From assembly GCA_014360645.1 (NCBI GenBank), contig JACIXD010000007.1:62001-126000 (forward strand): 64,000 nucleotides of DNA, given 5' to 3'. The stretch comes from Actinomycetota bacterium (GTDB lineage Bacteria > Actinomycetota > Geothermincolia > Geothermincolales > RBG-13-55-18). Of the stretch, positions 9,080 to 17,464 are shown in pieces; position 1 is the first letter of the stretch, and every line of letters starts with the position of its first letter. Below the pieces are notes generated by a model. It ran no database searches. It was not told where the DNA came from and saw nothing but the letters and a program-made list of their open reading frames with translations. The translations under genes were made by a program, and so were the position numbers.

Positions 9080-9865
9080 TTGCGGGAAGACGAGGATAAA
9101 CGCCAGGAAAGACGACGCCGGGTAAGGGAGCTCTTCGAGGCCTTGAGGAGAACCGGCGACCCTTCCATCCGCGACGAGCTCATCTCCCTCAACATACACC
9201 TCGTGGAATACCTGGCACGCAAGTTCGCCAACCGGGGCGAGCCACTTGAAGACCTCCTTCAGGTGGGGTACATCGGCCTCATCAAGGCCATAGACCGCTA
9301 TGACCTGGACCGCGGCGTGGAGTTCAGCACCTACGCCACCCCCACCATCGTGGGCGAGCTGAAAAGGTACTTCCGGGACAAGGGTTGGGCCATCCGCATC
9401 CCACGCCGCCTGCAGATGCGCGACCAGGAGCTGAACCAAGCCATAGACGCCCTGACGCAGGAGCTGCGGCGCTCCCCCACCTTAAAGGAGATCGCGGATT
9501 ACCTGGAGACCAGCCTCGAGGAGGTGGTGGAGATACTGGAAAGCGCACACGCCACTAACTACCTCAGCCTGGACAGCATATACGGCGAGGGCTCCGAGGA
9601 CCGCGGCTTCTGTCTCCTGGATTACCTGGGCGGAGACGACGACGAGTTCTCCCTTGCCGAGGACCGCGATACCCTGGAAAAGCTCATCGCCTGCCTTTCG
9701 GAAAGAGAGCAAAGGGTCGTCTATATGCGTTTCTTCCGCGGCATGACCCAGATCGAGATCGCCAGGGAACTCAACATCTCCCAGATGCACGTCTCCCGCC
9801 TCCTGCGCAAGATACTGGATAAGCTGCGCGGCGAGCTCTCGCTGGATAGGGAGGAGCTCAGGTAA
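9080..9865 (+). CDS. SigB/SigF/SigG-subfamily RNA polymerase sigma factor
   Basis: A 261-residue sigma-70 group 3 protein. Region 2 has HLVEYLARKF, EDLLQVGYIGLIKAIDRYD and GVEFSTYATPTIVGELKRYFRD, the signature of the SigB/F/G group. Region 3 has RRLQMRDQELNQA. Region 4 has LSEREQRVVYMRFF followed by the helix-turn-helix QIEIARELNISQMHVSRLLR. Start TTG 9080 follows GGGAGGAG by about ten bases. With the upstream kinase it forms a partner-switching module, likely for general stress or envelope stress. The last 30 bases of the gene are repeated imperfectly just downstream. Confidence 0.93.
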   Translation: MREDEDKRQERRRRVRELFEALRRTGDPSIRDELISLNIHLVEYLARKFANRGEPLEDLLQVGYIGLIKAIDRYDLDRGVEFSTYATPTIVGELKRYFRDKGWAIRIPRRLQMRDQELNQAIDALTQELRRSPTLKEIADYLETSLEEVVEILESAHATNYLSLDSIYGEGSEDRGFCLLDYLGGDDDEFSLAEDRDTLEKLIACLSEREQRVVYMRFFRGMTQIEIARELNISQMHVSRLLRKILDKLRGELSLDREELR

Positions 9866-9874
9866 GGGGGCCTA

Positions 9875-9892
9875 TCCAACTTTTGAGTTGGA
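9875..9892 (+). terminator. Weak hairpin after the sigma factor gene
   Basis: TCCAACT-TTTG-AGTTGGA is a perfect 7-base-pair hairpin ten bases after the stop, with only a short mixed pyrimidine stretch behind it. It is a possible weak terminator. Confidence 0.35.
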
Positions 9893-9970
9893 CTTACTCC
9901 GCTACGGCTCGCTGGTGAGGGAGGAGCTCCAGTAAAGGGAACCCGCAACCTGGAAAAGGGAAGGCATGCG

Positions 9971-10159
9971 GCGCTTTGCTCGCTTTGGGGGTTGGGAGCT
10001 CGAGGGACGGGCTTCCGCATGTGGATTCTCGGTCATGCCGGTGGGTGGACGTGAGGCGCTTTGCTCGCTTTGGGGGTTGGGAGTTCGAGGGACGGGCTTC
10101 CGCATGAGGATTCTCGGTCATGCCGGCGGGTGGACGTGAGGCGCTTTGCTCGCTTTGGG
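9971..10159. repeat. 85-base tandem repeat, 2.2 copies
   Basis: The unit starting GCGCTTTGCTCGCTTTGG occurs at 9971-10055 and 10056-10140 with three differences in 85 bases. The first 19 bases of a third copy lie at 10141-10159. The array fills most of the 397-base gap between the sigma factor and the DUF72 gene. Minus-strand frames through it only restate the repeat and are not called. Confidence 0.9.
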
Positions 10160-10262
10160 AGGGGGTTCCTATATAAGATTTCGGGAACGCCAACTGGTCA
10201 TCGTGCAGCGCGTTGCTTGCCCTGCGGTGAGGGCCTCCAAGAGCAACGCCCGCTGCATGGGT

Positions 10263-11093
10263 CTATTCATCCTCGAAGAGCGGCGCCTGGACGTCTCCCC
10301 CGCCCAGGGGTGACACCCGCTCCGAGGGCAGCATGCCCGCGAGCATCACCGCGTTGCGGGGCGCCTTACCTCGGTAATGGTTGTTGAAGATGGCGTAGGT
10401 CCTCTCGGCCCCGTCATCCAGCTCCAGAAGGCCCGGCACCCACTCCGCCAGCTCCTCCTCGCTGTAGAGATAATCGTACCTCTCCCATGACTCCCGTTTG
10501 CGGTCCCACCAGGTCTCGTAGTTGCGCCCGTGGAAGCGCACGTACCCTATATCCCCGGTGAGGATGACGTGGGGCTTCACCAGCCCCTTCAGGCGGGGTT
10601 CGTCCACGCAGCAGAAGCCCAGGCGGAGTTCCCTCAGCAGCTCCAAGGTCTGGTCGGTGACCCACCCCTCGTTGCGGAACTCCACCACCACCTCCTGCGC
10701 GGGAAGGCGCTCGCGCAGGAGGCGCAGGTATTCCCGGTTGGCCTCGTTGTTCTTGAATCCCCAGGGGAACTGCGCCAGTACGCAGGCCAGCTTGCCGTTG
10801 TCCTCCAGAGGCCTGAGGACCTCGCGGAAACGCTCGAAGTCCCCGGCGTTGTCCTCGTAGGCATGGGTCAAGCCCTTGTAGGCCTTGACGATGAAGCGGA
10901 AATGTGGGGAGGTGCGCCTGGCCATGGAGAGCATGCTCTTCGGGGACGGGAGGGCGTGCCAGGTGCTGTTGATCTCCACCACGGGAAAGCGAGCGGAATA
11001 GTACTCCAGCATGTACTTCCTGTCCATACCCTCGGGATAGAACGCCCCTTTCCAGTCCTGGTAGCTGAACCCCGCCGTACCGATAAAGATCAT
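10263..11093 (-). CDS. DUF72 family protein
   Basis: A 276-residue TIM-barrel protein of the DUF72/YecE family. It has the hallmark N-terminus IFIGTAGFSYQDWKG..YP, then EINSTWHALPS, FRFIVKAYKGLTH, LAQFPWGF, VVEFRNEGW, and a late YVRFHGRNYETWW block ending with YAIFNNHYRGKAPRNA. ATG 11093 is chosen because it begins the conserved first strand; the 24 in-frame residues upstream are arginine- and glycine-rich filler. The molecular function of the family is not established. It lies alone between repeats and the Veg gene. Confidence 0.9.
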   Translation of the reverse strand: MIFIGTAGFSYQDWKGAFYPEGMDRKYMLEYYSARFPVVEINSTWHALPSPKSMLSMARRTSPHFRFIVKAYKGLTHAYEDNAGDFERFREVLRPLEDNGKLACVLAQFPWGFKNNEANREYLRLLRERLPAQEVVVEFRNEGWVTDQTLELLRELRLGFCCVDEPRLKGLVKPHVILTGDIGYVRFHGRNYETWWDRKRESWERYDYLYSEEELAEWVPGLLELDDGAERTYAIFNNHYRGKAPRNAVMLAGMLPSERVSPLGGGDVQAPLFEDE

Positions 11094-11289
11094 CCCGCCT
11101 CGCCCCCTGCCTCGCCGTCCTGCACCGACCGGCCTCTCTCCGGTATCGCGCCCTCTGAGAGGCACCCCCGGAGCCGCCGTGCAGGCTCCCGCCGCACGTC
11201 ACCCTAACGGTTTTGCGCCCTTTCCCGCAGTATAATCGAAATCCCCGCCACCGGTGAGGCGGCGGGGATGGTCGGATGTCCCGGGGCTA

Positions 11290-11547
11290 CTAGTTCTCAA
11301 GGATCTTGACGTCGTCTATGGCGACGTCCACGTAGCTGTAGGCGACCCTCTCGTCCACGTTGCGGCGGTTCTTGAAACGGAAGAGAAAGACGGTGGGGTA
11401 GACGCCCTCGACGATGCCCTCCTTCTCCTCCCAGTGGGTTTTGGGCTTGGACTCCTTAACGGAGATGCGCACTACCTTTCCCACCAGGCCCTTCATGGTC
11501 TCCATGATGTCCGTGATGTTGGTGGTCTCGATTCCCGTCGGCTTCAT
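11290..11547 (-). CDS. Veg-like small protein
   Basis: An 85-residue protein of the Veg family (DUF1021). It has a helical N-terminus (ITDIMETMKGLVGKVVRI), then the beta-rich core EGIVEGVYPTVFLFRFK, and RVAYSYVDVAIDDVKIL, matching the conserved TYPSVFVV and VSYSYADVLT blocks. ATG 11547 has GAGGTG eight bases upstream; an in-frame GTG four codons earlier overlaps that site. In Bacillus Veg influences biofilm gene expression; its role here is unknown. Confidence 0.85.
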   Translation of the reverse strand: MKPTGIETTNITDIMETMKGLVGKVVRISVKESKPKTHWEEKEGIVEGVYPTVFLFRFKNRRNVDERVAYSYVDVAIDDVKILEN

Positions 11548-12175
11548 CCTGTCTATCACCTCTGCTCTTCCCGGATATACAGAAAAAACATTTTACCACC
11601 GTTTTTCCTGTACCGCCAGCATTTATCATATTATATGGACGGAAAATACGGCGATTATGTTCCGCCAATTTTCCTCAACCCGGACAATTCTTCGCCGGGC
11701 TGAGCCCGGTTTCCTCTATTTTCCCCGCGTGCCCGCGAAAAACCGACGCGGTCGGAAAAACAGGTTACTTATTAAGTTTAGCATCTTTTCCTGAAAACCG
11801 CATCATACGGCGGTGAAGGCCCTTCCCGCGTGCCCGCGAAAAACCGACGCGGTCGGAAAAACAGGGTTCTTATTAAGTATAGCATTTTCCTGAAAACCTG
11901 AAAACCGCATCATAAGGCGGTCTCTCAAACTTTTTCAACCCAAAGCGCCTACTGAAGTTACAGCATCATAAGGCGGTGAAGACTCCCATCAGGGGCGCTG
12001 GTGCGCTACCGACCGCCCCATCCGGAGGGCTGCACCGCGAGGTCCCCGGGCGCAGGCACTTGACGAGCAAAGAATACGGCCTCCAGCTCTCGGCCCGGCC
12101 TGGGTCGAGCGCACGGGAGTACAGGTGCGCGACGGGGTAGAGTATGCGGCTCCGTTCGACTCCCCAAGTGCGGCC
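11548..12175. other. Gene-free stretch with direct repeats
   Basis: There are 628 bases with no convincing gene. The Veg promoter should lie at 11600-11660, where a minus-strand TATAAT (11630-11635) sits in AT-rich DNA. The middle holds the ~95-base direct repeat described separately. The right part (11990-12175) is ordinary GC-rich DNA behind the protease stop. Confidence 0.5.
11722..11983. repeat. About 95-base direct repeat with embedded hairpin, two copies plus a tail
   Basis: Copies at 11722-11814 and 11823-11920 share GCGTGCCCGCGAAAAACC..., a TTATTAAGT stretch and CATCATA(A/C)GGCGGT. A third partial copy of the last part lies at 11962-11983. Each full copy contains CCGAC-GCG-GTCGG flanked by A-runs (11743-11755 and 11844-11856). 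On the minus strand that is a stem followed by five T residues. The repeats sit just past the 3' end of the minus-strand PDZ-Lon gene, so they may act as its terminators. Confidence 0.8.
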
Positions 12176-13270
12176 TTACCGTGAGGCCAGGGAGCGCAGG
12201 TATTCGACCGCCTCCCTCAGGGTGGATACCCCGTGGAGCTCCATGTCCGTGGATATCCCGGCCAGATCATCCTGGTTTCCCAGGGGGTATATGAAGACCT
12301 CCGCTCCTTCGCTTTCCGCGGCGCGGATCTTCATGGGCAGGCCACCGATGGGCCCCACCCCGCCGTCCAGGGTTATCTCCCCCGTTCCGGCCACCTTTTT
12401 GCCCGCCGTGAGATCCAGGGGAGTGAGGGCATTGACCAGGGAGAGGGTCATCATCAACCCCGCGGAGGGGCCCCTGACCGTTTCCAGGTCCCAGTTCACC
12501 CTGACTCCGGTAGAGTAGGTGAAATAGTCCCTGATGGAGACGCCGATCACCCTGCGCTCCAGCGCAGGTTCGTATACCGGCACCATCTCCACCACCCGCT
12601 CCTCCTCCTGCAGGAGCGAAGCCAGGTCGGGCCTCTTCTCGCTGCCGTCGGTGGGCGCCTGCGCCGCCTCCTTTACCCTCTGCCCGTCAAGGGCCCTAAG
12701 GGTGAGGGCGACATTTTCCCCCTCCGGTGCCGCGTTGATGAGGGAATTGAGGCTTCCTCCGTCCGTGACCGGCTCGCCGTTCACAGCCACGATCACCTCT
12801 CCCGCCCGCACCAAGCCCTGGGCGGGATAGCCTCCGGCCACCGCCACCACCAGCGCCCCCATCCCCCACACCTCCACAGGGACGCCTACTTCCCGCAGGC
12901 CTGCCACGGTGGCGGTGTCCTGGCTCACGAAGGTGATGGCGGTATCCACGATATCCTGTACCTCGGTGTCCAGCTCATCCCCCAGGTAATCCCGCACCCT
13001 GATGACGTCCAGCCCGCCGTCAAAGAGGGAGAGCGCGCAGTCGATGAGGTTTGATTCCTGGATGGACACCGAGGTGAGCAGCAGCTCCCCCTCCGGCTTG
13101 AAGGTCTCGGCGCCCTCCACCTCCAGGTCCGCCTGGAGGTCGAAGGCCGGCCCGGGACTCTCCAGCAAAAACCCGGAGGGGACCACCATGACCATGAATG
13201 CCAGCGGCAGGAGCAGGGGCAGCGCCAGCCTGACCAGGGCAATGGGGTCACATCTTCGATCTTCGATCAC
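12176..13270 (-). CDS. PDZ and Lon-type (S16) serine protease, YlbL-like
   Basis: A 364-residue protein. An N-terminal membrane anchor (about residues 13-35, LVRLALPLLLPLAFMVMVV) is followed by the family's SPGPAFDL segment, a PDZ domain in the middle (GMGALVVAVAGGYPAQGLVRAGEVI) and a C-terminal Lon proteolytic domain. The catalytic Ser is in RGPSAGLMM. The catalytic Lys is in GLPMKIRAA, after GEITLDGGVGPIGG. This is the layout of YlbL/SdrC membrane proteases facing the extracytoplasmic side. GTG 13270 is the only start that keeps the anchor, but there is no good ribosome site. Codons 2-10 lie exactly in the left inverted repeat of a MITE-like element. Confidence 0.88.
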   Translation of the reverse strand: MIEDRRCDPIALVRLALPLLLPLAFMVMVVPSGFLLESPGPAFDLQADLEVEGAETFKPEGELLLTSVSIQESNLIDCALSLFDGGLDVIRVRDYLGDELDTEVQDIVDTAITFVSQDTATVAGLREVGVPVEVWGMGALVVAVAGGYPAQGLVRAGEVIVAVNGEPVTDGGSLNSLINAAPEGENVALTLRALDGQRVKEAAQAPTDGSEKRPDLASLLQEEERVVEMVPVYEPALERRVIGVSIRDYFTYSTGVRVNWDLETVRGPSAGLMMTLSLVNALTPLDLTAGKKVAGTGEITLDGGVGPIGGLPMKIRAAESEGAEVFIYPLGNQDDLAGISTDMELHGVSTLREAVEYLRSLASR

Positions 13271-13575
13271 AGATCCAAATAGTTCCTTGCTTTGATCTTC
13301 CCATGCGCTTCATCTCTTGCCGGGCCCCCAAGCAGCCTCGGCCCTCGACCACGATTCGCAAATCGCCAGAGATCCAAACGGACCCGGTCTCCGGTTACGA
13401 CACATCCATCATATTAAAAAACGATTATACGTCATCCGCCTTCTCTCACCCCGCGGCAAGGCCGGCACTCGAAACCCGGCCTCATCCAATGGGCCCGACA
13501 ACCTGATTCATGGACCCATCGGCAAGAAGCCCTTCCTCGAGCCCATACACCGAAGATCGAAGATCCGACCCCATT
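13241..13575. mobile_element. MITE-like element with 27-base terminal inverted repeats
   Basis: Bases 13241-13267 and 13549-13575 are reverse complements at 24 of 27 positions (core GAAGATCGAAGAT). The 281 bases between them encode nothing recognisable. There is no transposase, which fits a non-autonomous miniature element. The right end falls on the amrS stop codon; the left end lies in the coding start of the protease gene. No clear target-site duplication is visible. The element could simply be a long-range inverted repeat of other origin. Confidence 0.55.
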
Positions 13576-14561
13576 CACATCAGAACATCCGCTTGCCTGC
13601 CGCACTTGCCGCACCTGCCCTCCTCTATCCCTACCACGACGGCGCGGTAGCCGCGCCGGCTCACCAGGAGGTTGCCGCAGGAGGGACAGAGGGTGTCGGA
13701 CCCATCCCTGTCGACCACGTTCCCGAGATAGACGTAGTAGAGCTTTTCCCGCGCGATCTCCCTCGCCCGCAGCAGGGACTCCAGGGGCGTGGGCTCTACG
13801 GTCATCTTGTAGGATGGGAAATAGGCCGAGAAGTGCAGCGGGGTCTCCGGCCCCAGGGAGGCCACGAAATCCACCAGCTCGAGAAAGAGCTCGTCGGAGT
13901 CGTTGAGGGTGGGGATGACCAGGTTGGTCACCTCCACGTGTATGCCCGCCGCCTTCGCCGCCCGGCAGGTGGCTAGCACCGGCTCCAGCTTGGACTTGCA
14001 GATCCTACGGTAGAAGTCCGGGTCCATGGACTTCACGTCGATGTTCATGGCATCCACGTGGGGAGAGAGCTCCGCGAAGGGCGCGGGGTTGATGGAGCCG
14101 TTGGTGACCAGCACATTGACCAGTCCCTTTTCCCTCGCCAGTCGCGCGCACTCCAGCACGAACTCGTACCAGATGGTGGGCTCGTTGTAGGTGTACGCGA
14201 TGCCTACGGACCCGTGGGCCAGGGCCTCCTCCACCGCCTGTTCCGAGGAGATCTCGGCGGTACGGGCATCGGGCTGGAGCATGTGCCAGTTCTGGCAGAA
14301 GTCGCAGTGCTGGTTGCATCCCCGCGTGCCCAGGGAATAGATGGGCGAGCCGGGATAGAAATGGTAGAGGGGTTTTTTCTCTATGGGGTCCATGCTGCGG
14401 GCCATGGCGCGGTTGTAGACCTCCGAGTAGAGCACGCCGTCCACGTTCACCCGCACCTTGCAGAACCCCCTCCGGCCTTCCGCGATCACGCAATCCTGGG
14501 GACAGAGCAGGCAGTGCACCCTGCCCTCCTCCGCCTTCTCGTAATAAAGCGCCTCTTTCAT
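13575..14561 (-). CDS. amrS: AmmeMemoRadiSam system radical SAM enzyme
   Basis: A 328-residue radical SAM protein. An N-terminal Cys motif (CLLCPQDC, FCKVRVN) precedes the cluster motif CNQHCDFC near residue 90. YTYNEPTIWYEF, GLVNVLVTNGSI and MNIDVKSMDPDFYRRIC follow, all typical of the PflA-like AmrS group. A C-terminal zinc-ribbon-like part has CPSCG and CGKCGRQ. ATG 14561 follows AAGGAGG with ideal spacing. The usual AmrA and Memo partners are not in the window. It starts 49 bases after feoB on the same strand and could be cotranscribed. The substrate is not established in the family. Confidence 0.9.
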   Translation of the reverse strand: MKEALYYEKAEEGRVHCLLCPQDCVIAEGRRGFCKVRVNVDGVLYSEVYNRAMARSMDPIEKKPLYHFYPGSPIYSLGTRGCNQHCDFCQNWHMLQPDARTAEISSEQAVEEALAHGSVGIAYTYNEPTIWYEFVLECARLAREKGLVNVLVTNGSINPAPFAELSPHVDAMNIDVKSMDPDFYRRICKSKLEPVLATCRAAKAAGIHVEVTNLVIPTLNDSDELFLELVDFVASLGPETPLHFSAYFPSYKMTVEPTPLESLLRAREIAREKLYYVYLGNVVDRDGSDTLCPSCGNLLVSRRGYRAVVVGIEEGRCGKCGRQADVLM

Positions 14562-14610
14562 CGCCCCTCCTTTCACCCTCTCTATTCTACCCCGGGCCGG
14601 GACCCGGCTT

Positions 14611-16635
14611 TCAGAACAGGGCTATCACCAGGTGGGCGAGGCCCCCCAGCAGAAGGGCCAGAAGGACGGTGGAGCCGGTGATGGCCAGGGTGCTCCTTGC
14701 TCCCAACTCCTTCCAGAGGACCGCGAAGGTGGCCACGCAGGGGATATACACCGCGCACACCAGGGCGAAGACAAATATCTGCCCCCTGCTCATGAAATCC
14801 AGCAGGGAGGAGCTCTCGCTGATGCCCGGGATGGCCTGGCCGGCCAGCACCAGCAGCAGGGCCAAGGCCAGCTCCTTGCGCAGGAAGGCGAAGATGAGCG
14901 CCAGCAGGGCTACGGCGGGGATGCCCAGCCACCATTCCGCCACCGGCCGCAATGGGGTGGTCAGCCTGATGATCCACCCGCTCTCGTAGAGCAGTCCGAG
15001 CAGAAAGCTGCCCGCCACGATGAAGGGAGCCGCTATAAAGAGGAAATCCTTGAGACGCATCCAGGTCTTTTTCAACACGTTGATCAGCGAGGGGCGCCGG
15101 AAAGGGAACATCTCCATCACCAGTCCCGTGGATTCCCCCGGCATGACCCGGTTGAGGAAAAGGCCGGCCGCCAGCACCAGCCCGAAGAGCAGCGCCAATA
15201 GTACCAAGGCCGGAAGCACCCCTGCATAGCGCGACACCCCGCCCATGATCACCGCCACCCGCGCGCTGCAGGGTACTAGCACGACGAGGGAACAGGCGAT
15301 GATGCGCTCGCGCCGCGTCGAGAGCACCCTCGTACCCATCACCGCCGGGACGTTGCAGCCCACGGCGGAGATGAGGGGGATGATGGCCCGGCCGTGCAGG
15401 CCCAGGCGGTGCATGACCCTGTCGGCGAGGAAGGCTATGGAGTTGAGGTAGCCGCTGTCCTCCAGCACCCCCAGGATGAGGTAGAAGACCAGCAGGTAGG
15501 GAAGGGCTATCTCCAGCACCGCCCCCAGTCCGTCCACGGCCCAGATGAGCGACCGCGCCCAAGCCCCCGTTCCGAGAAGGGATTCTATGCCCCTCGCGGC
15601 CGGCCCTCCCACCGCGCTCTCCCAGAAGCGGGAGAAGAGAGAGGCGAGCTCGCCTCCTCCCCAGAACAGGGCCAGGAAGACCAGGCCCATTACCGCCGCG
15701 GCGATGGGCAGGCCGCTCTTGAAGGAGGTGGTATATCCCCACAACCTCTCCCCCGGCCGCAACCGCTCCTGCTCCCCGCGCTCCTGGACGGCCGCCGCTA
15801 TACTACCGGCAATGCCGTGGCGCTCCCGGGCGAGGATGAGGGCCGCCTTCTCCCCGTGCTCCTTCTCTATCTCCCTGGCGACGCTGCGGGCGTAGGCGGC
15901 GATCTCCGCCCCCTCTTTCTCCTCGCCCAGCGCCCCCAGAAACTCCTCGTCCTCCTCCAGCAGCAGGATGGCCAGGGCGCGGGGCGAGAGCTCCTGCGGC
16001 AGGCCCCCCATCCTCCTCTCGATGCGCCTCGCCAGCCTGCGGATACGGGACTCGAGGTCCGCGGCGTAGGAGAAGGGGATGATGGGATAGTCCTCGCTCC
16101 CCTCGGCGACGGCGAGCGCCTGGTGCATGAGCTCGTCCAGGCCGTCCCCCCTCAAGCCCACGGTGGGGACCACCGGCACCCCCAGAAGCTCCGAGAGGAG
16201 CTCGATGTCGGTGTGGATCCCTGCGCGCTCGGCTTGGTCCACAAGGTTGAGGGCGGCCACCACGGGACATCCGAGGTCCAGGAACTGCAGCAGCAGGTAA
16301 AGGTTGCGGGCGAGGTTGTTGGCGTCCAGGATGACGATGACCACGTCGGGTTTGCCCTGCAGCACCCCGCGGCGGGCCACCAGCTGGTCCTCGGAAACCG
16401 CTCCCAGGGCATAGGTACCGGGCAGGTCCATGATGCCGATGCGCCGCCCGTCCATCTCCGTCACCGCGAGGTTGAGTTCCACGGTCATGCCGGGATAGTT
16501 TGCGGTCATCACCCCCATGCCGGTGATGCGGTTGAAGATGGTCGATTTGCCCACGTTGGGGTTGCCCGCCAGGGCGAAGACGTATTCTACCTTCTCGCGG
16601 ATCCTCTCCAGCTGCTCCAGGGGTCTTTCCTTCAT
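14611..16635 (-). CDS. feoB: Ferrous iron transport protein B
   Basis: A 674-residue FeoB. The N-terminal G domain has GNPNVGKST (G1), MTANYPGMTVE (switch I), DLPGTYAL (G3) and NLVD (G4). A helical spacer and a C-terminal membrane domain with many segments follow, with the conserved GCNVPAVMGTR and VPCSARVAV motifs on the iron path. Start ATG 16635 overlaps the regulator's stop in an ATGA, with GGGAG before it, so translation is coupled. The protein imports Fe2+ under anoxic conditions. There is no separate feoA; the FeoA-like fold is part of the upstream regulator. Confidence 0.96.
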   Translation of the reverse strand: MKERPLEQLERIREKVEYVFALAGNPNVGKSTIFNRITGMGVMTANYPGMTVELNLAVTEMDGRRIGIMDLPGTYALGAVSEDQLVARRGVLQGKPDVVIVILDANNLARNLYLLLQFLDLGCPVVAALNLVDQAERAGIHTDIELLSELLGVPVVPTVGLRGDGLDELMHQALAVAEGSEDYPIIPFSYAADLESRIRRLARRIERRMGGLPQELSPRALAILLLEEDEEFLGALGEEKEGAEIAAYARSVAREIEKEHGEKAALILARERHGIAGSIAAAVQERGEQERLRPGERLWGYTTSFKSGLPIAAAVMGLVFLALFWGGGELASLFSRFWESAVGGPAARGIESLLGTGAWARSLIWAVDGLGAVLEIALPYLLVFYLILGVLEDSGYLNSIAFLADRVMHRLGLHGRAIIPLISAVGCNVPAVMGTRVLSTRRERIIACSLVVLVPCSARVAVIMGGVSRYAGVLPALVLLALLFGLVLAAGLFLNRVMPGESTGLVMEMFPFRRPSLINVLKKTWMRLKDFLFIAAPFIVAGSFLLGLLYESGWIIRLTTPLRPVAEWWLGIPAVALLALIFAFLRKELALALLLVLAGQAIPGISESSSLLDFMSRGQIFVFALVCAVYIPCVATFAVLWKELGARSTLAITGSTVLLALLLGGLAHLVIALF

Positions 16636-17432
16636 CGCTCCCGCTTTCCGCCCTTCCATCCCCTGCCGCGCCGCGCTCCTTGAGACCCCTTCCGCGTCCA
16701 GATCTTGGATGCCACCTCCCGGCCCAGGGCATACTGGGTATCTCCCACCCTCACCAGCAGGGGTCCTCCGAAGGGAGCGATGTCGATGACCTCGATATCG
16801 GTGTCGGGCAGCAACCCCAGGGAGGCCAGGTACTGCAGGAGCTGCGGCTCCTCCTCCTCCACCCGCGCGATGCAGCCCTTCTCGTCCACGCGAAAATCGC
16901 ACAGGGGCTTTATCTCCACTTCCTTGATGTGCCCGTTCTCATCCGGTATGGGGTAGCCGTGGGGACAGGTCTCGGGGTTGCCGAGCATCTCCGCCAGCTT
17001 CTCCTCCACCTCCGGGGAGAGTACGTGCTCCAGCCTGCAGGCCTCGCGGTGCGCCGACTCCCAGTCCAGCCCCAACACGTCGGTGAGGAAGCGCTCCGAG
17101 AGGCGGTGGCGCCGTACCAGGGTGCGCGCGGCGCGCTGTCCCTTGGGAGTGAGGCTTATCTCGCGGCGGGCCCGGCCCTGTCCCTTCGCCGGGCCTCCGC
17201 CGGGTCCCTTACCGTGGCCCTTCGCCCCTCCCTTCCCCAGTCCCCTACCTGGCGTTCCGGCTGCGTCGGCATAGCGCACGTATCCCTCCGTCTCTAGGCG
17301 CCGCAGCATGTCCAGCACCGTAGGGGTGGTCACCCCCAGGTATTCCGCCAGACGGGTGGGGGTCAGGGCACTCTCTTCGCAGCTCAGCTTGAACAGCGCC
17401 TCCAGGTATTCCTCCATCTTCTCGGTGATCAT
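16632..17432 (-). CDS. DtxR/MntR-family iron-dependent repressor with FeoA domain
   Basis: A 266-residue metalloregulator. The winged helix (MEEYLEALFKL, TRLAEYLGVTTPTVLDMLRRL, GYVRY) is followed by the metal-binding dimerisation domain: RHRLSERFLTDVLGLDW, then H-EACRLEH, then the CPHGYPIP block near residue 150. A C-terminal SH3/FeoA-like domain runs from about 190 to 250. The wing carries an unusual insert of about 30 residues rich in Gly and Lys, between YADAAGTP and REISLTPKG. The tail is also Arg/Gly/Lys-rich. ATG 17432 is preferred (GGGGAG upstream) over an ATG nine codons earlier. It lies upstream of and overlaps feoB, with a matching operator upstream, so it probably represses both genes when iron is ample. 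Confidence 0.92.
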   Translation of the reverse strand: MITEKMEEYLEALFKLSCEESALTPTRLAEYLGVTTPTVLDMLRRLETEGYVRYADAAGTPGRGLGKGGAKGHGKGPGGGPAKGQGRARREISLTPKGQRAARTLVRRHRLSERFLTDVLGLDWESAHREACRLEHVLSPEVEEKLAEMLGNPETCPHGYPIPDENGHIKEVEIKPLCDFRVDEKGCIARVEEEEPQLLQYLASLGLLPDTDIEVIDIAPFGGPLLVRVGDTQYALGREVASKIWTRKGSQGARRGRGWKGGKRER

Positions 17433-17464
17433 CCTTCTCACTCCCCGTATTACGGCCATAACCG

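Noticed and set aside
9971-10159. A CRISPR array
   Set aside because: The units are 85 bases long, adjoin directly and have no variable spacers; no cas gene is near.
9721-10193. Short minus-strand ORFs across the tandem repeat
   Set aside because: They only translate the repeat unit and have no independent support.
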